Of a stretch of DNA of 64,000 nt, positions 24,918 through 34,296 are shown piece by piece. The notes under the pieces are model-generated. The model was not told where the DNA came from. It ran no database searches and saw nothing but the letters and a program-made list of their open reading frames with translations. Origin of the DNA: Candidatus Parcubacteria bacterium (lineage in GTDB: Bacteria; Patescibacteriota; Saccharimonadia; Saccharimonadales; UBA4665). The stretch's first letter is position 1, and each line of letters starts with the position of its first letter. Made by a program: the position numbers and the translations under genes. Where the stretch lies: the NCBI GenBank assembly GCA_023434325.1, contig JAEYSX010000001.1, forward strand, positions 248,001-312,000, in the 5' to 3' direction.

Positions 24918-25283
24918 GTGAAAATTGGTATTATTTCCCTACCGGTCGAGGATCAGCAACGAGTAAAGAACTTCTTTTGTGACATATTGGATTTTGAGGT
25001 TGTTCGCGACAACGAGTTTATGGGCGAAAACCAGCGATGGATCGAGCTTCGTCCCAAAGGAGCCGAAACCAGCATCGTACTCACAACCTGGCTGGGCATG
25101 CCGGCTGGCAGCCTGACTGGCACCGTAATTTTGGTTGATGACATCGAGGCCACCGTTAAGACACTGCGCACTAAAGGCGTAGGCGTACCCGAGGTAGAGG
25201 ACGCCCCATGGGGTAAATATATCCAAATAGAGGACACCGAAGGAAACGGTTGGGTAATTCAAGAGACGAATGCTAGCGCATAA
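24918..25283 (+). CDS. VOC family (glyoxalase-like) protein
   Basis: The 121-residue protein starts with GTG at 24918, seven bases after a consensus AAGGAGG, which decides against an in-frame ATG at 24888. VOC features are VKNFFCDILDFEVVRD, ILVDDIEATVKTL and IQIEDTEGNGWVIQE. It probably forms a dimer with a metal site. No substrate is evident. A CATAAT box lies about 45 bases upstream. Confidence 0.85.
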   Translation: MKIGIISLPVEDQQRVKNFFCDILDFEVVRDNEFMGENQRWIELRPKGAETSIVLTTWLGMPAGSLTGTVILVDDIEATVKTLRTKGVGVPEVEDAPWGKYIQIEDTEGNGWVIQETNASA

Positions 25284-25325
25284 GCCAAGACAAGCTCCGT
25301 CAAATTACACCCGTGCCCGATAGCT

Positions 25326-25607
25326 CTATATCTGGTTACGATGCAGGTATGTGACGGTAGCCGCGAGCGTATCCTCGGTATTATGATCGGCAAAGATATA
25401 CTTTGGCTTAAAAGGCGTGCTGGGGTCGTGCCGCCCTACAATTGCACTGGCCATTTGCGTGGCGGCGTCTAGCTCGGCCTGCTCGTCGGCCAACTGCCAC
25501 TTAACGCGGCAAAGGGTGTGCGACAACGCGATCATAAAATCGCCGCGTCGATTATGCACCATAAACTTTGCAGCCGTACCGGTTTTAGGCAAAACAGTTA
25601 TCTTCAT
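25326..25607 (-). CDS. Hypothetical protein, 93 aa
   Basis: The protein has no recognised family. It is mixed alpha/beta by composition, with no signal peptide or membrane segment. It begins two bases after the stop of a very basic 46-residue gene, so the two make a small operon read from a leaderless promoter. Confidence 0.6.
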   Translation of the reverse strand: MKITVLPKTGTAAKFMVHNRRGDFMIALSHTLCRVKWQLADEQAELDAATQMASAIVGRHDPSTPFKPKYIFADHNTEDTLAATVTYLHRNQI

Positions 25608-25609
25608 AA

Positions 25610-25750
25610 TTACGCACCTGCAGCGTCGCCAAGGACGCGCTCATTATTTTTAGCGCTCGCCAGCCTTTTCTTGCGGGCTTTCTCGTACAGCGCGCGTTTT
25701 AACGAAATCTTTTGCAGCTTGGCTTGTTTTTGCTTATCTCTTTTCTTCAT
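25610..25750 (-). CDS. Very basic 46-aa protein
   Basis: The frame opens MKKRDKQKQAKLQKISLKRA, with about one third Lys and Arg and a helical pattern, which suggests RNA, DNA or ribosome binding. The ATG at 25750 is set by a TATAAT seven bases upstream. A longer reading from 25834 has no support. It is the first gene of a two-gene unit. Confidence 0.6.
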   Translation of the reverse strand: MKKRDKQKQAKLQKISLKRALYEKARKKRLASAKNNERVLGDAAGA

Positions 25751-25757
25751 TACTACA

Positions 25758-25763
25758 ATTATA
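25758..25763 (-). promoter_or_regulatory. -10 box of the 46-aa basic gene, leaderless
   Basis: TATAAT on the minus strand ends seven bases before the ATG at 25750. No ribosome site is present. Confidence 0.55.
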
Positions 25764-25848
25764 CAGCTCGGTAAGATATCCGCCCAGAAACACAACAACG
25801 GGCTCTGCCAAGGAGCATAAGGGGGATATCGCATATGGTTGACAAATG

Positions 25849-25857
25849 TGCTATAAT
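25849..25857 (+). promoter_or_regulatory. Extended -10 promoter of the phosphotransferase gene
   Basis: TGC-TATAAT ends eight bases before the ATG at 25866, giving a leader of two bases at most. Confidence 0.55.
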
Positions 25858-25865
25858 ATATTGTT

Positions 25866-26918
25866 ATGTCAGAATTCTCTTCTCGAGTGGAGCGCCTGGA
25901 ACCCGGATCAGATCTGGGTAGTCTAATCCTGGGCGGTGTGCAGCGGCAATCCGAACTTATAGGAAACCCTCTCGCCGACCCCGAACTTTTACGTATTCAT
26001 GGCGGGACACACAACGCCACTGTGCTTGTACGAGACTCTTCAACCACACTCACTGTAATGTGCCGCCGCCCATTACGAGACATACGACCCGGCACGTCGC
26101 TCTATCGTGAACGTGAGGTGCATCAAATGCTTCCCGAGGGTGTTTCGCCCCGATCATACGCACTTGACACTGATAACCCCGATCGCCCCATCCATATCCT
26201 GGAATATATAGAGGGCAAGACCCTCCCCTACGACGCCTGGACTAAAGCAACATCGCTGAGTCTTGCAACCAAGCTGGCTCGGGCGCATATACCCCTCGAT
26301 CCGCAGCCTACCGATCTGTCCGAGTATCTTATGCGGTACAACTTTGCCACGCGCGTAGACGCGATTCATAGTCCACATAATGTTCAGTTGTCACGGCATG
26401 TGCTTTCTGCAACCCAAAATGTCGCAGCTCGCGCTCAATCGCTCTTCGACCAGCCGCAGACCGTCTTGGCGCATCATGACCTGCAGGCGTCCAACATCAT
26501 AACCGATCCCGGGGGTGAAGTGTGGCTATGGGACTGGGAATACGGCGGGCCGCTTCACCCGGATCTTGAGCTGGGAGCATTATATTACCCCGGTCAGGGG
26601 CTGCACGATGCTGGCTCGCATCCGGACGAACAACCACAGTCGGCCATCAATCCGTACTCCATAGCGAGCGAAATGCTGGGCCTTAGCGAGGAGCAAGAAC
26701 GTGCATTCGTTGCGGCTTACGAATCTGTCGCGGGCACTTCGCCAGCACGACTCGAAAGGATACGCGCAAGCCAATGCATTAACATGGCGCGTATTGTTCT
26801 TGCGCTCACTGCCAAAACAGAGGATTATCCAGTGGGGAACACACCGGAACAACTCGTTGCCGAAAGAGACCGCCTGTACGATGCATGGTCAAATATCCAC
26901 GAGACCATAACTTCGTAA
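25866..26918 (+). CDS. Aminoglycoside phosphotransferase-fold kinase
   Basis: The 350-residue protein has the APH/choline-kinase catalytic motif HHDLQASNII (Asp as base, Asn for metal), followed by WLWDWEYGG, whose Asp replaces the DFG Asp. The N-lobe carries a Glu-rich EREVHQML. Members phosphorylate aminoglycosides, homoserine, choline or similar alcohols; sequence alone does not say which. The C-terminal third is helical. It is a single gene. Confidence 0.8.
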   Translation: MSEFSSRVERLEPGSDLGSLILGGVQRQSELIGNPLADPELLRIHGGTHNATVLVRDSSTTLTVMCRRPLRDIRPGTSLYREREVHQMLPEGVSPRSYALDTDNPDRPIHILEYIEGKTLPYDAWTKATSLSLATKLARAHIPLDPQPTDLSEYLMRYNFATRVDAIHSPHNVQLSRHVLSATQNVAARAQSLFDQPQTVLAHHDLQASNIITDPGGEVWLWDWEYGGPLHPDLELGALYYPGQGLHDAGSHPDEQPQSAINPYSIASEMLGLSEEQERAFVAAYESVAGTSPARLERIRASQCINMARIVLALTAKTEDYPVGNTPEQLVAERDRLYDAWSNIHETITS

Positions 26919-27093
26919 CAAACCACGCCACCTCCAGTCCGCAACACTGCCTCCTATCATGCCAAAACAAATACCTACAAACCCAGACTATCTATAATCC
27001 ATCTAACATTCATGCTTACGTATATCTTGTATAGTCAAACAAGCGACGATGGAGCCGCAGAGGATTGAAAAGTAACGCAGGGAGGAGAAACCC

Positions 27094-27996
27094 ATGAGCG
27101 AAGACGATCAATACACGATGCAAAATCCAACGACCCAATACCCTACCGCAGATGGTATCCCGCGGCAAAGCCAGCCCGAGCCAGGGCTGGACAGAGATCT
27201 GCAGCCCAAAGCCGACCACGGCGAAAACACCTACCGAGGCTCTGGCAGGTTAAAGGGGCGTAAGGCGCTGATAACCGGCGGCGATTCTGGCATTGGGCAC
27301 GCGGTCGCGATTGCGTTTGCTCGCGAGGGCGCCGATGTGGTTATCAATTATTTACCATCCGAAAAACCCGACGCCGAGGAAGTACTGGCGCAGATTACCG
27401 AAACCGGGCAAAAAGGAGTGGGTATCCCCTGCGATATCTCGGACGAAGAGAACTGCAAAACCATGGTAGAGTCCGCCGTCAAAGAGCTAGGGAGTATCGA
27501 TATACTCGTCAATAACGCAGGCAAACAGGTATACGTCGAGAACATCGAAGACCTGTCCAGCGAGCAGTTCCAAAAAACCTTCGCCACCAACGTGTTTGCC
27601 ATGTTTTGGATCACCAAAGCCGCCCTGCCCCACATGCCCGAAGGAGCCAGCATTATCAACACTACATCGATCCAATCGTACCAGCCATCGCCGGGGCTAC
27701 TGGACTATGCCTCGACCAAGGGCGCGATAACTGCGTTTACCAAAAGTCTGGCAAAAATGCTTGCCGACCGAGGGATCCGAGTCAACGCGGTAGCGCCCGG
27801 ACCTATCTGGACACCACTGCAGCCAAGCCACGGCCAGCCGCAAGAAAAGCTCGAAAAGTTTGGCTCGGACACACCGCTCGGACGCCCGGGTCAACCGGCC
27901 GAGCTGGCTCCGATTTACGTGTATTTGGCCAGCCAAGAATCCAGCTACATTACCGCCGAAGTCATCGGCGTCACCGGCGGCAATCATTTACCTTAG
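27094..27996 (+). CDS. SDR family oxidoreductase with N-terminal extension
   Basis: The 300-residue protein has about 50 polar residues ([17 protein letters not shown], typical of the YghA/general stress protein 39 group) and then a classical [15 protein letters not shown], active-site YASTK and the C-terminal VTGGNHLP. It likely reduces aldehydes or ketones, or oxidises sugars, with NADP(H). A GGGAGGAG ribosome site lies seven bases before the ATG. Its homologues are often stress-induced. Confidence 0.9.
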   Translation: MSEDDQYTMQNPTTQYPTADGIPRQSQPEPGLDRDLQPKADHGENTYRGSGRLKGRKALITGGDSGIGHAVAIAFAREGADVVINYLPSEKPDAEEVLAQITETGQKGVGIPCDISDEENCKTMVESAVKELGSIDILVNNAGKQVYVENIEDLSSEQFQKTFATNVFAMFWITKAALPHMPEGASIINTTSIQSYQPSPGLLDYASTKGAITAFTKSLAKMLADRGIRVNAVAPGPIWTPLQPSHGQPQEKLEKFGSDTPLGRPGQPAELAPIYVYLASQESSYITAEVIGVTGGNHLP

Positions 27997-28061
27997 CAGA
28001 AACCTTCGCCGCATGGCGGACCTAGGGAGACAACCTCATACAGCTCTGGCGACCACAAAAT

Positions 28062-28099
28062 AACTAGCCTTGGCCTTACGGCGAGATTTAAGGCTAGTT
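28062..28099 (-). terminator. Hairpin at the 3' end of arr
   Basis: AACTAGCCTT (28062-28071) and AAGGCTAGTT (28090-28099) form a 10-bp stem; read on the minus strand it is followed by ATTTT. It overlaps the last codons of arr and lies between converging genes. Confidence 0.5.
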
Positions 28100-28501
28100 A
28101 AGGATCTCTCCTTTGATATTCGCCAGCCTTTGGCGCCATTGTTCGAGCTCTTCTGGCGAGAGCCGTTTCCAGTCGGTTACTTCGCGAATAATTTTGAGTG
28201 GCTGCTTGCTGCGGTATGAGCGAGTGGGGTTGCCTGGAAATTTCTTATCCGTGACATTGGGATCATCCTCGTAATCGCCCGTTGGCTCTACCTCGTAAAC
28301 GCGCGGGATTCCCTCGCCTCTCGCCAGCTCTGCTGCCAGCCCTGCCCCGTTAATCGTAGCGGTAAAATAGATATGATTCATAATTACCTCGGGCTGATAA
28401 TTCGATCGAAAGCCTGCGGTTAATACATCGCCGACCCGAAGATCAGCCTTTGTACCATGGTAAAATGGGCCCTCGTCGAGCACTTTTATGTGGCTATCCA
28501 T
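28094..28501 (-). CDS. arr: Rifampin ADP-ribosyltransferase
   Basis: The 135-residue enzyme matches Arr closely: FYHGTKADLRVGD at the N-terminus (His and Gly of the NAD site), VYEVEPTGDYEDDPNVTDKK and FPGNPTRSYRS. Arr transfers ADP-ribose from NAD+ to the C23 hydroxyl of rifamycins and inactivates them. The length is that of the family. It lies six bases behind a TIGR03086/DinB-like gene, probably in the same transcript. Chromosomal arr genes occur in soil actinobacteria and elsewhere; natural substrates beyond rifamycins are possible. Confidence 0.93.
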   Translation of the reverse strand: MDSHIKVLDEGPFYHGTKADLRVGDVLTAGFRSNYQPEVIMNHIYFTATINGAGLAAELARGEGIPRVYEVEPTGDYEDDPNVTDKKFPGNPTRSYRSKQPLKIIREVTDWKRLSPEELEQWRQRLANIKGEILN

Positions 28502-28506
28502 ACCCT

Positions 28507-29115
28507 TTACTCTACCTTACCTTTACTGGCAAGTTCTCGACCCATAAGTCCGAGTAATTTGTCTTGAAGCGGCGCGTCGGCGCTAATCGCTACCTCGGCA
28601 GGAAATACACCGTACTCGCGGAGCATGTCGGCCTTGGGAGCTACCGCATCCCATAGCCCTTGTAGCAGTTCGTTATCCCAAGTAAGCGGCAAACCGGCAG
28701 CCTGTGCGATGTCAATTGCAGCCAAAGAGCGTTGCAACACAATATCGTTTAGGTAATCGCGAGCAGGCGCGTCCATGTACGACATGTGAACGGTACGAGC
28801 TAGCTCGTCTTGGCTGCACGCTCGTACGGCCTCATTAGCGACCTCTACGAGCCGGGCAAAATTCGATTTGAAGTCATCCTGCAAATAGTCTGTGGCGTTT
28901 TCTTGATTAGCCACCAGACCTTTTTTGCCCTCGAGCATAGCTGGTACGCAGTCGTTTTCGTACGCGCACATGTTAACAAACGTACGCAAGGATCGGTCTT
29001 GGCTGCTTGTGGCATATGACGGCAAAGATACGCCGTCTAGCTGCTCCGGCGTCAGCTGCTGCACAACATCATTAAGAGCAGTATTGGTTCCGGTAAACAG
29101 CTGCTGGATATCCAC
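28507..29115 (-). CDS. TIGR03086/DinB-like metal-binding protein
   Basis: The 202-residue helical protein resembles the mycothiol-dependent maleylpyruvate isomerase N-terminal/DinB-like superfamily, including the C-terminal block FPAEVAISADAPLQDKLLGL and GRELA typical of TIGR03086 proteins. Family members are four-helix bundles with a metal site; here the usual metal-binding His residues are few, so metal binding is uncertain. It precedes arr by six bases. Confidence 0.7.
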   Translation of the reverse strand: MDIQQLFTGTNTALNDVVQQLTPEQLDGVSLPSYATSSQDRSLRTFVNMCAYENDCVPAMLEGKKGLVANQENATDYLQDDFKSNFARLVEVANEAVRACSQDELARTVHMSYMDAPARDYLNDIVLQRSLAAIDIAQAAGLPLTWDNELLQGLWDAVAPKADMLREYGVFPAEVAISADAPLQDKLLGLMGRELASKGKVE

Positions 29116-29153
29116 GTCTCTCTCCTTCGATCGTATTACTATGATTGGTTATT

Positions 29154-29456
29154 TTATAGTCCTTTGCCGCCCACGATCACCGTGTCTATTTGGTGCGAGG
29201 CGCTAGCAATAAGGGGCATGGCCTGCTGTATGAGCGCTTTGGCCTCGGGCGGATCGAGCGCGGCATCGTGCGCCTCTTTCGAAACCCACGTTTCGTATAC
29301 CCACACGGCGTCTGGCTCGTTGGTCGTGCTAATCAAGTAGTGTAGGCAGTCAGTATTGTCTTTTAACTGGTCGGCCGACTCTAAAAGAATCTTTACTAAT
29401 TCGTCGCGCTTGCCAGGGTGAGTTGTAAATGTAATCGAGAATCCGTAATGTTGCAT
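29154..29456 (-). CDS. Antibiotic biosynthesis monooxygenase (ABM/YgiN-like) protein
   Basis: The 100-residue protein has the dimeric alpha/beta-barrel pattern: FSITFTTHPGKRDELVKIL, a central YLISTTNEPDAVWVYETW and KEAHDAAL. Members are cofactor-free quinol monooxygenases or haem-type enzymes. A redox or detoxifying role is likely, with substrate unknown. It is upstream of the DinB-like gene by about 40 bases. Confidence 0.85.
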   Translation of the reverse strand: MQHYGFSITFTTHPGKRDELVKILLESADQLKDNTDCLHYLISTTNEPDAVWVYETWVSKEAHDAALDPPEAKALIQQAMPLIASASHQIDTVIVGGKGL

Positions 29457-29504
29457 GTCACAAAGTATAGCACAGCACGGCAGGTCGGCAGCGAGCGATC
29501 AAGC

Positions 29505-30296
29505 CTAGCTCTTCTGTAAACGCATACTCAGCCCGATGCCACCAAACTCTTTACATACAAACGTGGGTTCGGCGGGCGTACTGCGCGCGGCGTCGAACCG
29601 ATAGTTAAGATCATCAAATCTCGCCATCGCATCAGGCGATGTCGTGCGACTCTTGATGAGCCAGCGGGCAAACGCGCCGCGTGCAATTTTGGTATGCACA
29701 ATCACTTGGCTTGGCTGGCCGCTCGTAGGATTTACTGTCAAAAATCGAGGCGATATGACTCGCGAAGTATCAAGATACGGCATTACGGTCTTGGTGTACT
29801 CGACCGCAGACAAATTAACCACCAATCCAGCCTTTGGCAACGTACGGGCAATATCTTGCCCCCAGTACGTATACAAGTTATCAAACGGTTTATCCGGGAA
29901 CCTATACCCCATCTCTAGACGGTACGGTCGAACGCCATCCTTCGGACGAAGTACCCCGTAAAGCCCCGACAATATACGGAGCGTCTGCTGAGCATACTCG
30001 CGTTCATTCTGCGAAAGCCCGCTGGCTCTTAGGCCGCTATATATATCACCTACAAAACTATCCATAGCCAAAGATTGCTGATCGGGCGCAGCATTCCAAG
30101 CCGCAAGCGTATCGTGTACCTTTTGCGAAAGCGGGCCAGAGACATGCATTGTCTTTTGCAATTGAGCCGGAGTGAGCGTTTGTAGATATGCGGCTAGCTG
30201 CTGCGCCTTAGCTACGAGCAGCGGCGCAGTAGGTTGATCCTGCGATATCGGCGATCGCATCGTCTTGGACGAATGAATAAGAATTGTGATGCTCAC
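29505..30296 (-). CDS. yaaA: Peroxide stress protein YaaA (DUF328/UPF0246)
   Basis: The 263-residue protein has the YaaA hallmarks: SSKTM near the start, YSGL, LSGLYGVLRPKDGVRPYRLEMG and ARGAFARWLI. YaaA lowers free iron during hydrogen peroxide stress and binds DNA. The start is GTG at 30296, overlapping the TGA stop of the DUF2277 gene by four bases (GTGA), which implies translational coupling. A protector against Fenton chemistry fits an organism with an oxygen-reducing oxidase. Confidence 0.9.
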   Translation of the reverse strand: MSITILIHSSKTMRSPISQDQPTAPLLVAKAQQLAAYLQTLTPAQLQKTMHVSGPLSQKVHDTLAAWNAAPDQQSLAMDSFVGDIYSGLRASGLSQNEREYAQQTLRILSGLYGVLRPKDGVRPYRLEMGYRFPDKPFDNLYTYWGQDIARTLPKAGLVVNLSAVEYTKTVMPYLDTSRVISPRFLTVNPTSGQPSQVIVHTKIARGAFARWLIKSRTTSPDAMARFDDLNYRFDAARSTPAEPTFVCKEFGGIGLSMRLQKS

Positions 30297-30568
30297 CCAG
30301 CCGTCCCAAAGCGCTGCGCAGCGCGCGCTCGTGCCTTTGCGGCCTCGACCTCGCGGTTGTGTGGCGCAGCCTGCGTTGTAAGCGAATTTAGTAATTTTTG
30401 CGCTACAACTGCGACTTCGTCGATCGCAGTATTAAAGGCGGCCTCGTTTGCCTTGGACGGTTCGTGAAACCCGGAAAGCTTGCGAACAAACTGAAGCGAA
30501 GCGGCACGGATCTCTTCCTCGGTCGCAGGCGGGTCAAAATTAAAAAGCGTTTTGATGTTGCGGCACAT
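30293..30568 (-). CDS. DUF2277 family protein
   Basis: The 91-residue protein begins MCRNIKTLFNFDPPATEEEI, the signature of DUF2277, with FVRKLSGF following. The function is unknown. The conserved CRNI start is kept. It overlaps yaaA by four bases, so a link to iron or peroxide stress is possible. Confidence 0.9.
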   Translation of the reverse strand: MCRNIKTLFNFDPPATEEEIRAASLQFVRKLSGFHEPSKANEAAFNTAIDEVAVVAQKLLNSLTTQAAPHNREVEAAKARARAAQRFGTAG

Positions 30569-30625
30569 GGTAACTCCTCGTTATACCTACAGTATAACGC
30601 GCAGAGAGTCGGCTACGGAATGCCC

Positions 30626-32692
30626 CTACGTACCGTGCGAGGTCAATGCGCCTGTTGTAGAAAGTCGAATAAAGTTGGTGGCGGCGGTGTACGTTCCGCT
30701 TACCGCAGTCGTTATATCACTCGTGTTGACACCGCCGATGATAGTCACGTTGCTTGGTGTACCCGTAAAGACAACACCGCTGGCGGTCGTCGTATAGCGA
30801 CCATTACCACGGTTAAGGCACATAAGACCGGTGATCGTGAGATGGTTAGCCGCAACCTCAAGACTGGTCGTCTGAGAAGTGTCAATAACCAATCCGGCAA
30901 CCGCAATGTTGGCACTAGCAAGCCTTACACCATTAACGTTATCTTGCGATTCGCAGCCCGTAAGGCTGCCGCGACCAGAAGTGATGTTAAAGCCCCAGTT
31001 GTTGCAGTAAAACGCTTTGCAGTTTGTTAACTTGACGTTGCCGCCCGAAATCATGTACCCGGCATCTGCGGCGCCGCCAATGTGGACGTTAGAGATGTGG
31101 CTATCCGGGCTGGACTCCATGTAGATACCGTGACCGCTAAAGCCACGCATCTGAAGATTATGGATGATCGTACCGCGCATATCTGTCTTCATGTGTATGC
31201 CATGACGAGCCGATCCGTTGGTAAAGCCCGTAATAAGCAAGTTTCGAATGTTGCAGTCAGGATCGGGGTCGGTATTAGGGTAGCCTGTCTGATCGTCGCC
31301 GCTTGTCGCGCTGACAAAACAAATGCCAGAACCTGTACCGCCCGAGGCAAAGTTACCATTGAGCCACAGGTCAGATACGTATGCTACGTGTACATTCACG
31401 TCGTTTAGCTTGATGATTGCCACCTCGCTCCCAGAACCGGTAGCCGCACTCAGACTCGATGCCCTCAGTTCGGTAAGCACCCCAGACCCGGCCAGCCACA
31501 CACCGGTGCGCATAAGGATTGAACCCGAAATAATAAACACGCCACCGGTAAGCTGAACTTTACCGCGTCCACCCTGACCGGTTGCCGCAGCGATAGCGCT
31601 ATTGATCTCTACTTGGTCGTTTGTGCCGTCGCATACGTAATCGGCTGCGTCTTTAATCTCTTGCGGCATGTCTTTTGAGGCAACCAAAATAGCTGCAGCA
31701 GCCGTAGACCCAGGACTGCCACTCCCACCCGTAGGAGGCGTAATCCATGTCAAACTGCCGGAATCGTAAGACAAAACATTGCCATCGCTACCGCTGTTTG
31801 TCGTGTTTAGCTTGGCGACCGTGACCGATGCGTCGGACGGCGTACGAGTGTTCGTAAGACGGCTGTCGCCGGTGGTTACAACGGCGCTGCCATTCTGCTG
31901 TAGGGTGCCGGTAAAGTTCTTATTACCTGTGATTGTTTCACTACCCGATAGGTGTACAACAAGACTGTCATCGGCTTTTGAGGCGAGACCCGGAACTGTA
32001 GGACTCGCAGCAGTTCCGCCCAGGTCGCCGGTAAGTTGCACAAGGCCCTTGGTACTGCTGGTTGCATCGGGCGCACCCGCAGAAGCGGCGCTGTCAACGT
32101 AGGCTTTGTTGGCGGCTTGTGTGTTGCTGGTGGGTGTTGGCACGACGGGCGAGGATGTAAAGGTCTTGACGCCGGCTACGGTTTCGGCACCCGTAAGATG
32201 CACGACTTGGTTGTCGTTGGCCTTTGAGCTAATGTCCGACGCAGTGGCGACAGCGGTACCATTATGCTGCAGGGTGCCGGTAAAGTTCTTGTTGCCGGTA
32301 ATTGTCTCTGCACCAGCAAGATGCACGACTTGGTTGTCGTTGGCCTTTGAACTGAGCTGCGGAACCGTGGGGCTAGCGGCAGTTCCGCCCAAGTCGCCGG
32401 TAAGTTGCACGAGACCTTTCGTGCTGCTGCTCGCGTCGGGCGCACCAGAAGTAGCAACACTGTCGACGTAGGACTTATTGGCGGCTTGTGTGTTGCTGGT
32501 GGGTGTTGGCACGATAGGCGAAGATGTAAAGGTCTTGACGCCGGCTATCGTCTGATCAGTAGTTGTGCGTACAAATATCCCCTCGGTTCGGATTTTGAGC
32601 CTACCTTCAGTATCATGTTCAACAGCAAGAAAATCATTCAGTAGGTGACCCCATGATCCTTGGTCCCCACCCGGTTGCGGCAAACGAGGCAT
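30626..32692 (-). CDS. Tail-fibre-like repeat protein with C-terminal beta-helix
   Basis: The 688-residue protein has three parts. Residues 1-36 are a module (RLPQPGGDQGSWGHLLNDFL) shared with the glycine-rich protein at 40046. Residues 50-150 and 173-273 are two near-identical 101-residue repeats rich in Gly, Thr and Ala, like phage tail-fibre shafts (TKGLVQLTGDLGGTAASPTV). From about residue 335 a pectate-lyase-type right-handed beta-helix follows (DGTNDQVEINSAI onward). Trimeric adhesion or polysaccharide binding at the cell surface is likely. No signal peptide is present, so export must use another route. Confidence 0.8.
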   Translation of the reverse strand: MPRLPQPGGDQGSWGHLLNDFLAVEHDTEGRLKIRTEGIFVRTTTDQTIAGVKTFTSSPIVPTPTSNTQAANKSYVDSVATSGAPDASSSTKGLVQLTGDLGGTAASPTVPQLSSKANDNQVVHLAGAETITGNKNFTGTLQHNGTAVATASDISSKANDNQVVHLTGAETVAGVKTFTSSPVVPTPTSNTQAANKAYVDSAASAGAPDATSSTKGLVQLTGDLGGTAASPTVPGLASKADDSLVVHLSGSETITGNKNFTGTLQQNGSAVVTTGDSRLTNTRTPSDASVTVAKLNTTNSGSDGNVLSYDSGSLTWITPPTGGSGSPGSTAAAAILVASKDMPQEIKDAADYVCDGTNDQVEINSAIAAATGQGGRGKVQLTGGVFIISGSILMRTGVWLAGSGVLTELRASSLSAATGSGSEVAIIKLNDVNVHVAYVSDLWLNGNFASGGTGSGICFVSATSGDDQTGYPNTDPDPDCNIRNLLITGFTNGSARHGIHMKTDMRGTIIHNLQMRGFSGHGIYMESSPDSHISNVHIGGAADAGYMISGGNVKLTNCKAFYCNNWGFNITSGRGSLTGCESQDNVNGVRLASANIAVAGLVIDTSQTTSLEVAANHLTITGLMCLNRGNGRYTTTASGVVFTGTPSNVTIIGGVNTSDITTAVSGTYTAATNFIRLSTTGALTSHGT
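31874..32545 (-). repeat. Two 303-base coding repeats in the fibre gene
   Basis: The blocks 32243-32545 and 31874-32176 encode 101-residue units that match at most positions; the 22 codons between them are a partial third copy. DNA identity is high in places, such as the two stretches beginning GGCGGCTTGTGTGTTGCTGG near 32113 and 32484, pointing to recent duplication. Confidence 0.8.
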
Positions 32693-32804
32693 AACGTGTT
32701 TCTCTCCTATAATTTCATAAGCACTATGACTTTATATCCACTATACTACACGCCTCGCGATGGCTCAAAGTTTTCTTTACGACTTATTAACTATGGTCGT
32801 AGCG

Positions 32805-34205
32805 CTAACTAACTCCGCCCTGCATCAGCTCCGTTGGCGCAGGTGGCGCGGCCTCTGGGGTTGGCCCCTTTTCTAGATAGCGGGCCGTGAGCTGGCGATA
32901 ATACTTAGAACTAAGCGCATATAGCGAGATTGCCAAACCAAGCACACCGGCGATTATAAAGACCAGTGCAATGCCCCGGTTGACCCCGGTGCCAAACCAG
33001 CCACCAATAAGGCTGGCTCCGGCGCCGGTCGTCATAAACGGGATAAAGACAAACTGCGCCAACGGGCTAATTGCAAAAGCGGTTATCGGCGACGCGGCCT
33101 GCTCGACGCTCTGCGCAAATCCAAAAACGCGACCTTGTCGCTCATACGGCACAACCTTTTGCAGAATAGTCTGCTCGGCCGCCTCAGCATACGGAATTAA
33201 GTACAGGTAAATCAGCATACCGACCACCAAAAAAGCGATCGAGGCTTGCAACGGAAACAGAATACTAATACTCCACATCGTAACGTTAACCAGCAACAGG
33301 GTACGAAGTGGATTTTTTCCAAGACCAGTTTTAGCAATAGCCAGACCGCCCACAATCAGCGCCGTGCTCAGCACACCCCACAGCAACCCCCAGGCACGCA
33401 CACTTACCAACTCCAGACCGTACGCATCCAACAGCGCCATAAACACGCCGCCAAGAAAGTTGTTGAGCGTACTAAACAATATCAATGCCATAAGCCCCTG
33501 AATGCCAAGCACGAGCTTAACTGTACCCTTTAGGTCTACGCCCTTGCGCGGCTGCTCCTCGCCATCGGCATGCTCTGCGGTTTTCTCCGAAAACGCCACA
33601 ATACGCAGATGCACAATCGCCGCAGCCAACACGGCAATAGCCAGCACCAGCACACCTAACATGCCGTTCCACGCCACCAGCAAACCGCTTATCACGGATG
33701 TCGTCAGCATCGAGACACCGCCCGCAGTACCCACCAACCCGTTCGCTTTATCGCGACGATCAGCCGGGATAAGTAGCGTCGTAAGCGTGGGCATCGCAAT
33801 TGTGCGGATATTCCCGGCAATCACCGCCACCATAATCGTCACGATAAGGGTCCAAAGTAACGGGCTCGTCGGGTCCGTAAACACCGTGCGATCAACAATC
33901 AGGTACAGTGCCAGCGCCGCAGCGTACAAAACCAACGAAACCAAACACGAAAGTTGCATCATCGTCTGCTTTTTGTGATGGTCGACCAAGCTACCAAACC
34001 AGATTCCGGTGCTTGCCGACAAAACCAAAAATATGCCCGCAATTACGCCGGTCGCAAACACCGAGCGCGTCTGAATATAGGTATAAAACGTAATCGCAAA
34101 CCAAACCGTAAAGTTGGCAAGCGAAACACCCAGCGTATTTACAAGCATGTGCAAAAAAGTACGCGTTCGTGGATCATGGACATCGAGTGAAATATTTTTG
34201 AGCAT
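32805..34205 (-). CDS. MFS transporter, probable drug exporter
   Basis: The 466-residue protein has 12 hydrophobic segments and the MFS loop 2-3 motif FGSLVDHHKKQTM, a variant of GxLxDRxGRK. The layout matches MFS exporters of the enterobactin/tetracycline-V type with a short acidic central loop (EHADGEEQPRKG). The C-terminal 30 residues are Pro/Ala-rich. The substrate is unknown; context with arr and other resistance genes suggests toxin efflux. A TACACT box lies about 20 bases before the ATG on the minus strand. Confidence 0.85.
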   Translation of the reverse strand: MLKNISLDVHDPRTRTFLHMLVNTLGVSLANFTVWFAITFYTYIQTRSVFATGVIAGIFLVLSASTGIWFGSLVDHHKKQTMMQLSCLVSLVLYAAALALYLIVDRTVFTDPTSPLLWTLIVTIMVAVIAGNIRTIAMPTLTTLLIPADRRDKANGLVGTAGGVSMLTTSVISGLLVAWNGMLGVLVLAIAVLAAAIVHLRIVAFSEKTAEHADGEEQPRKGVDLKGTVKLVLGIQGLMALILFSTLNNFLGGVFMALLDAYGLELVSVRAWGLLWGVLSTALIVGGLAIAKTGLGKNPLRTLLLVNVTMWSISILFPLQASIAFLVVGMLIYLYLIPYAEAAEQTILQKVVPYERQGRVFGFAQSVEQAASPITAFAISPLAQFVFIPFMTTGAGASLIGGWFGTGVNRGIALVFIIAGVLGLAISLYALSSKYYRQLTARYLEKGPTPEAAPPAPTELMQGGVS

Positions 34206-34296
34206 AGGGGTTATCTATCCGTTACAGTGTACCTAAAATGTTCACAACTGTCATCAGACAGATGTGAGCGGCGACAAAACGTGCGCCGCGGGTATT

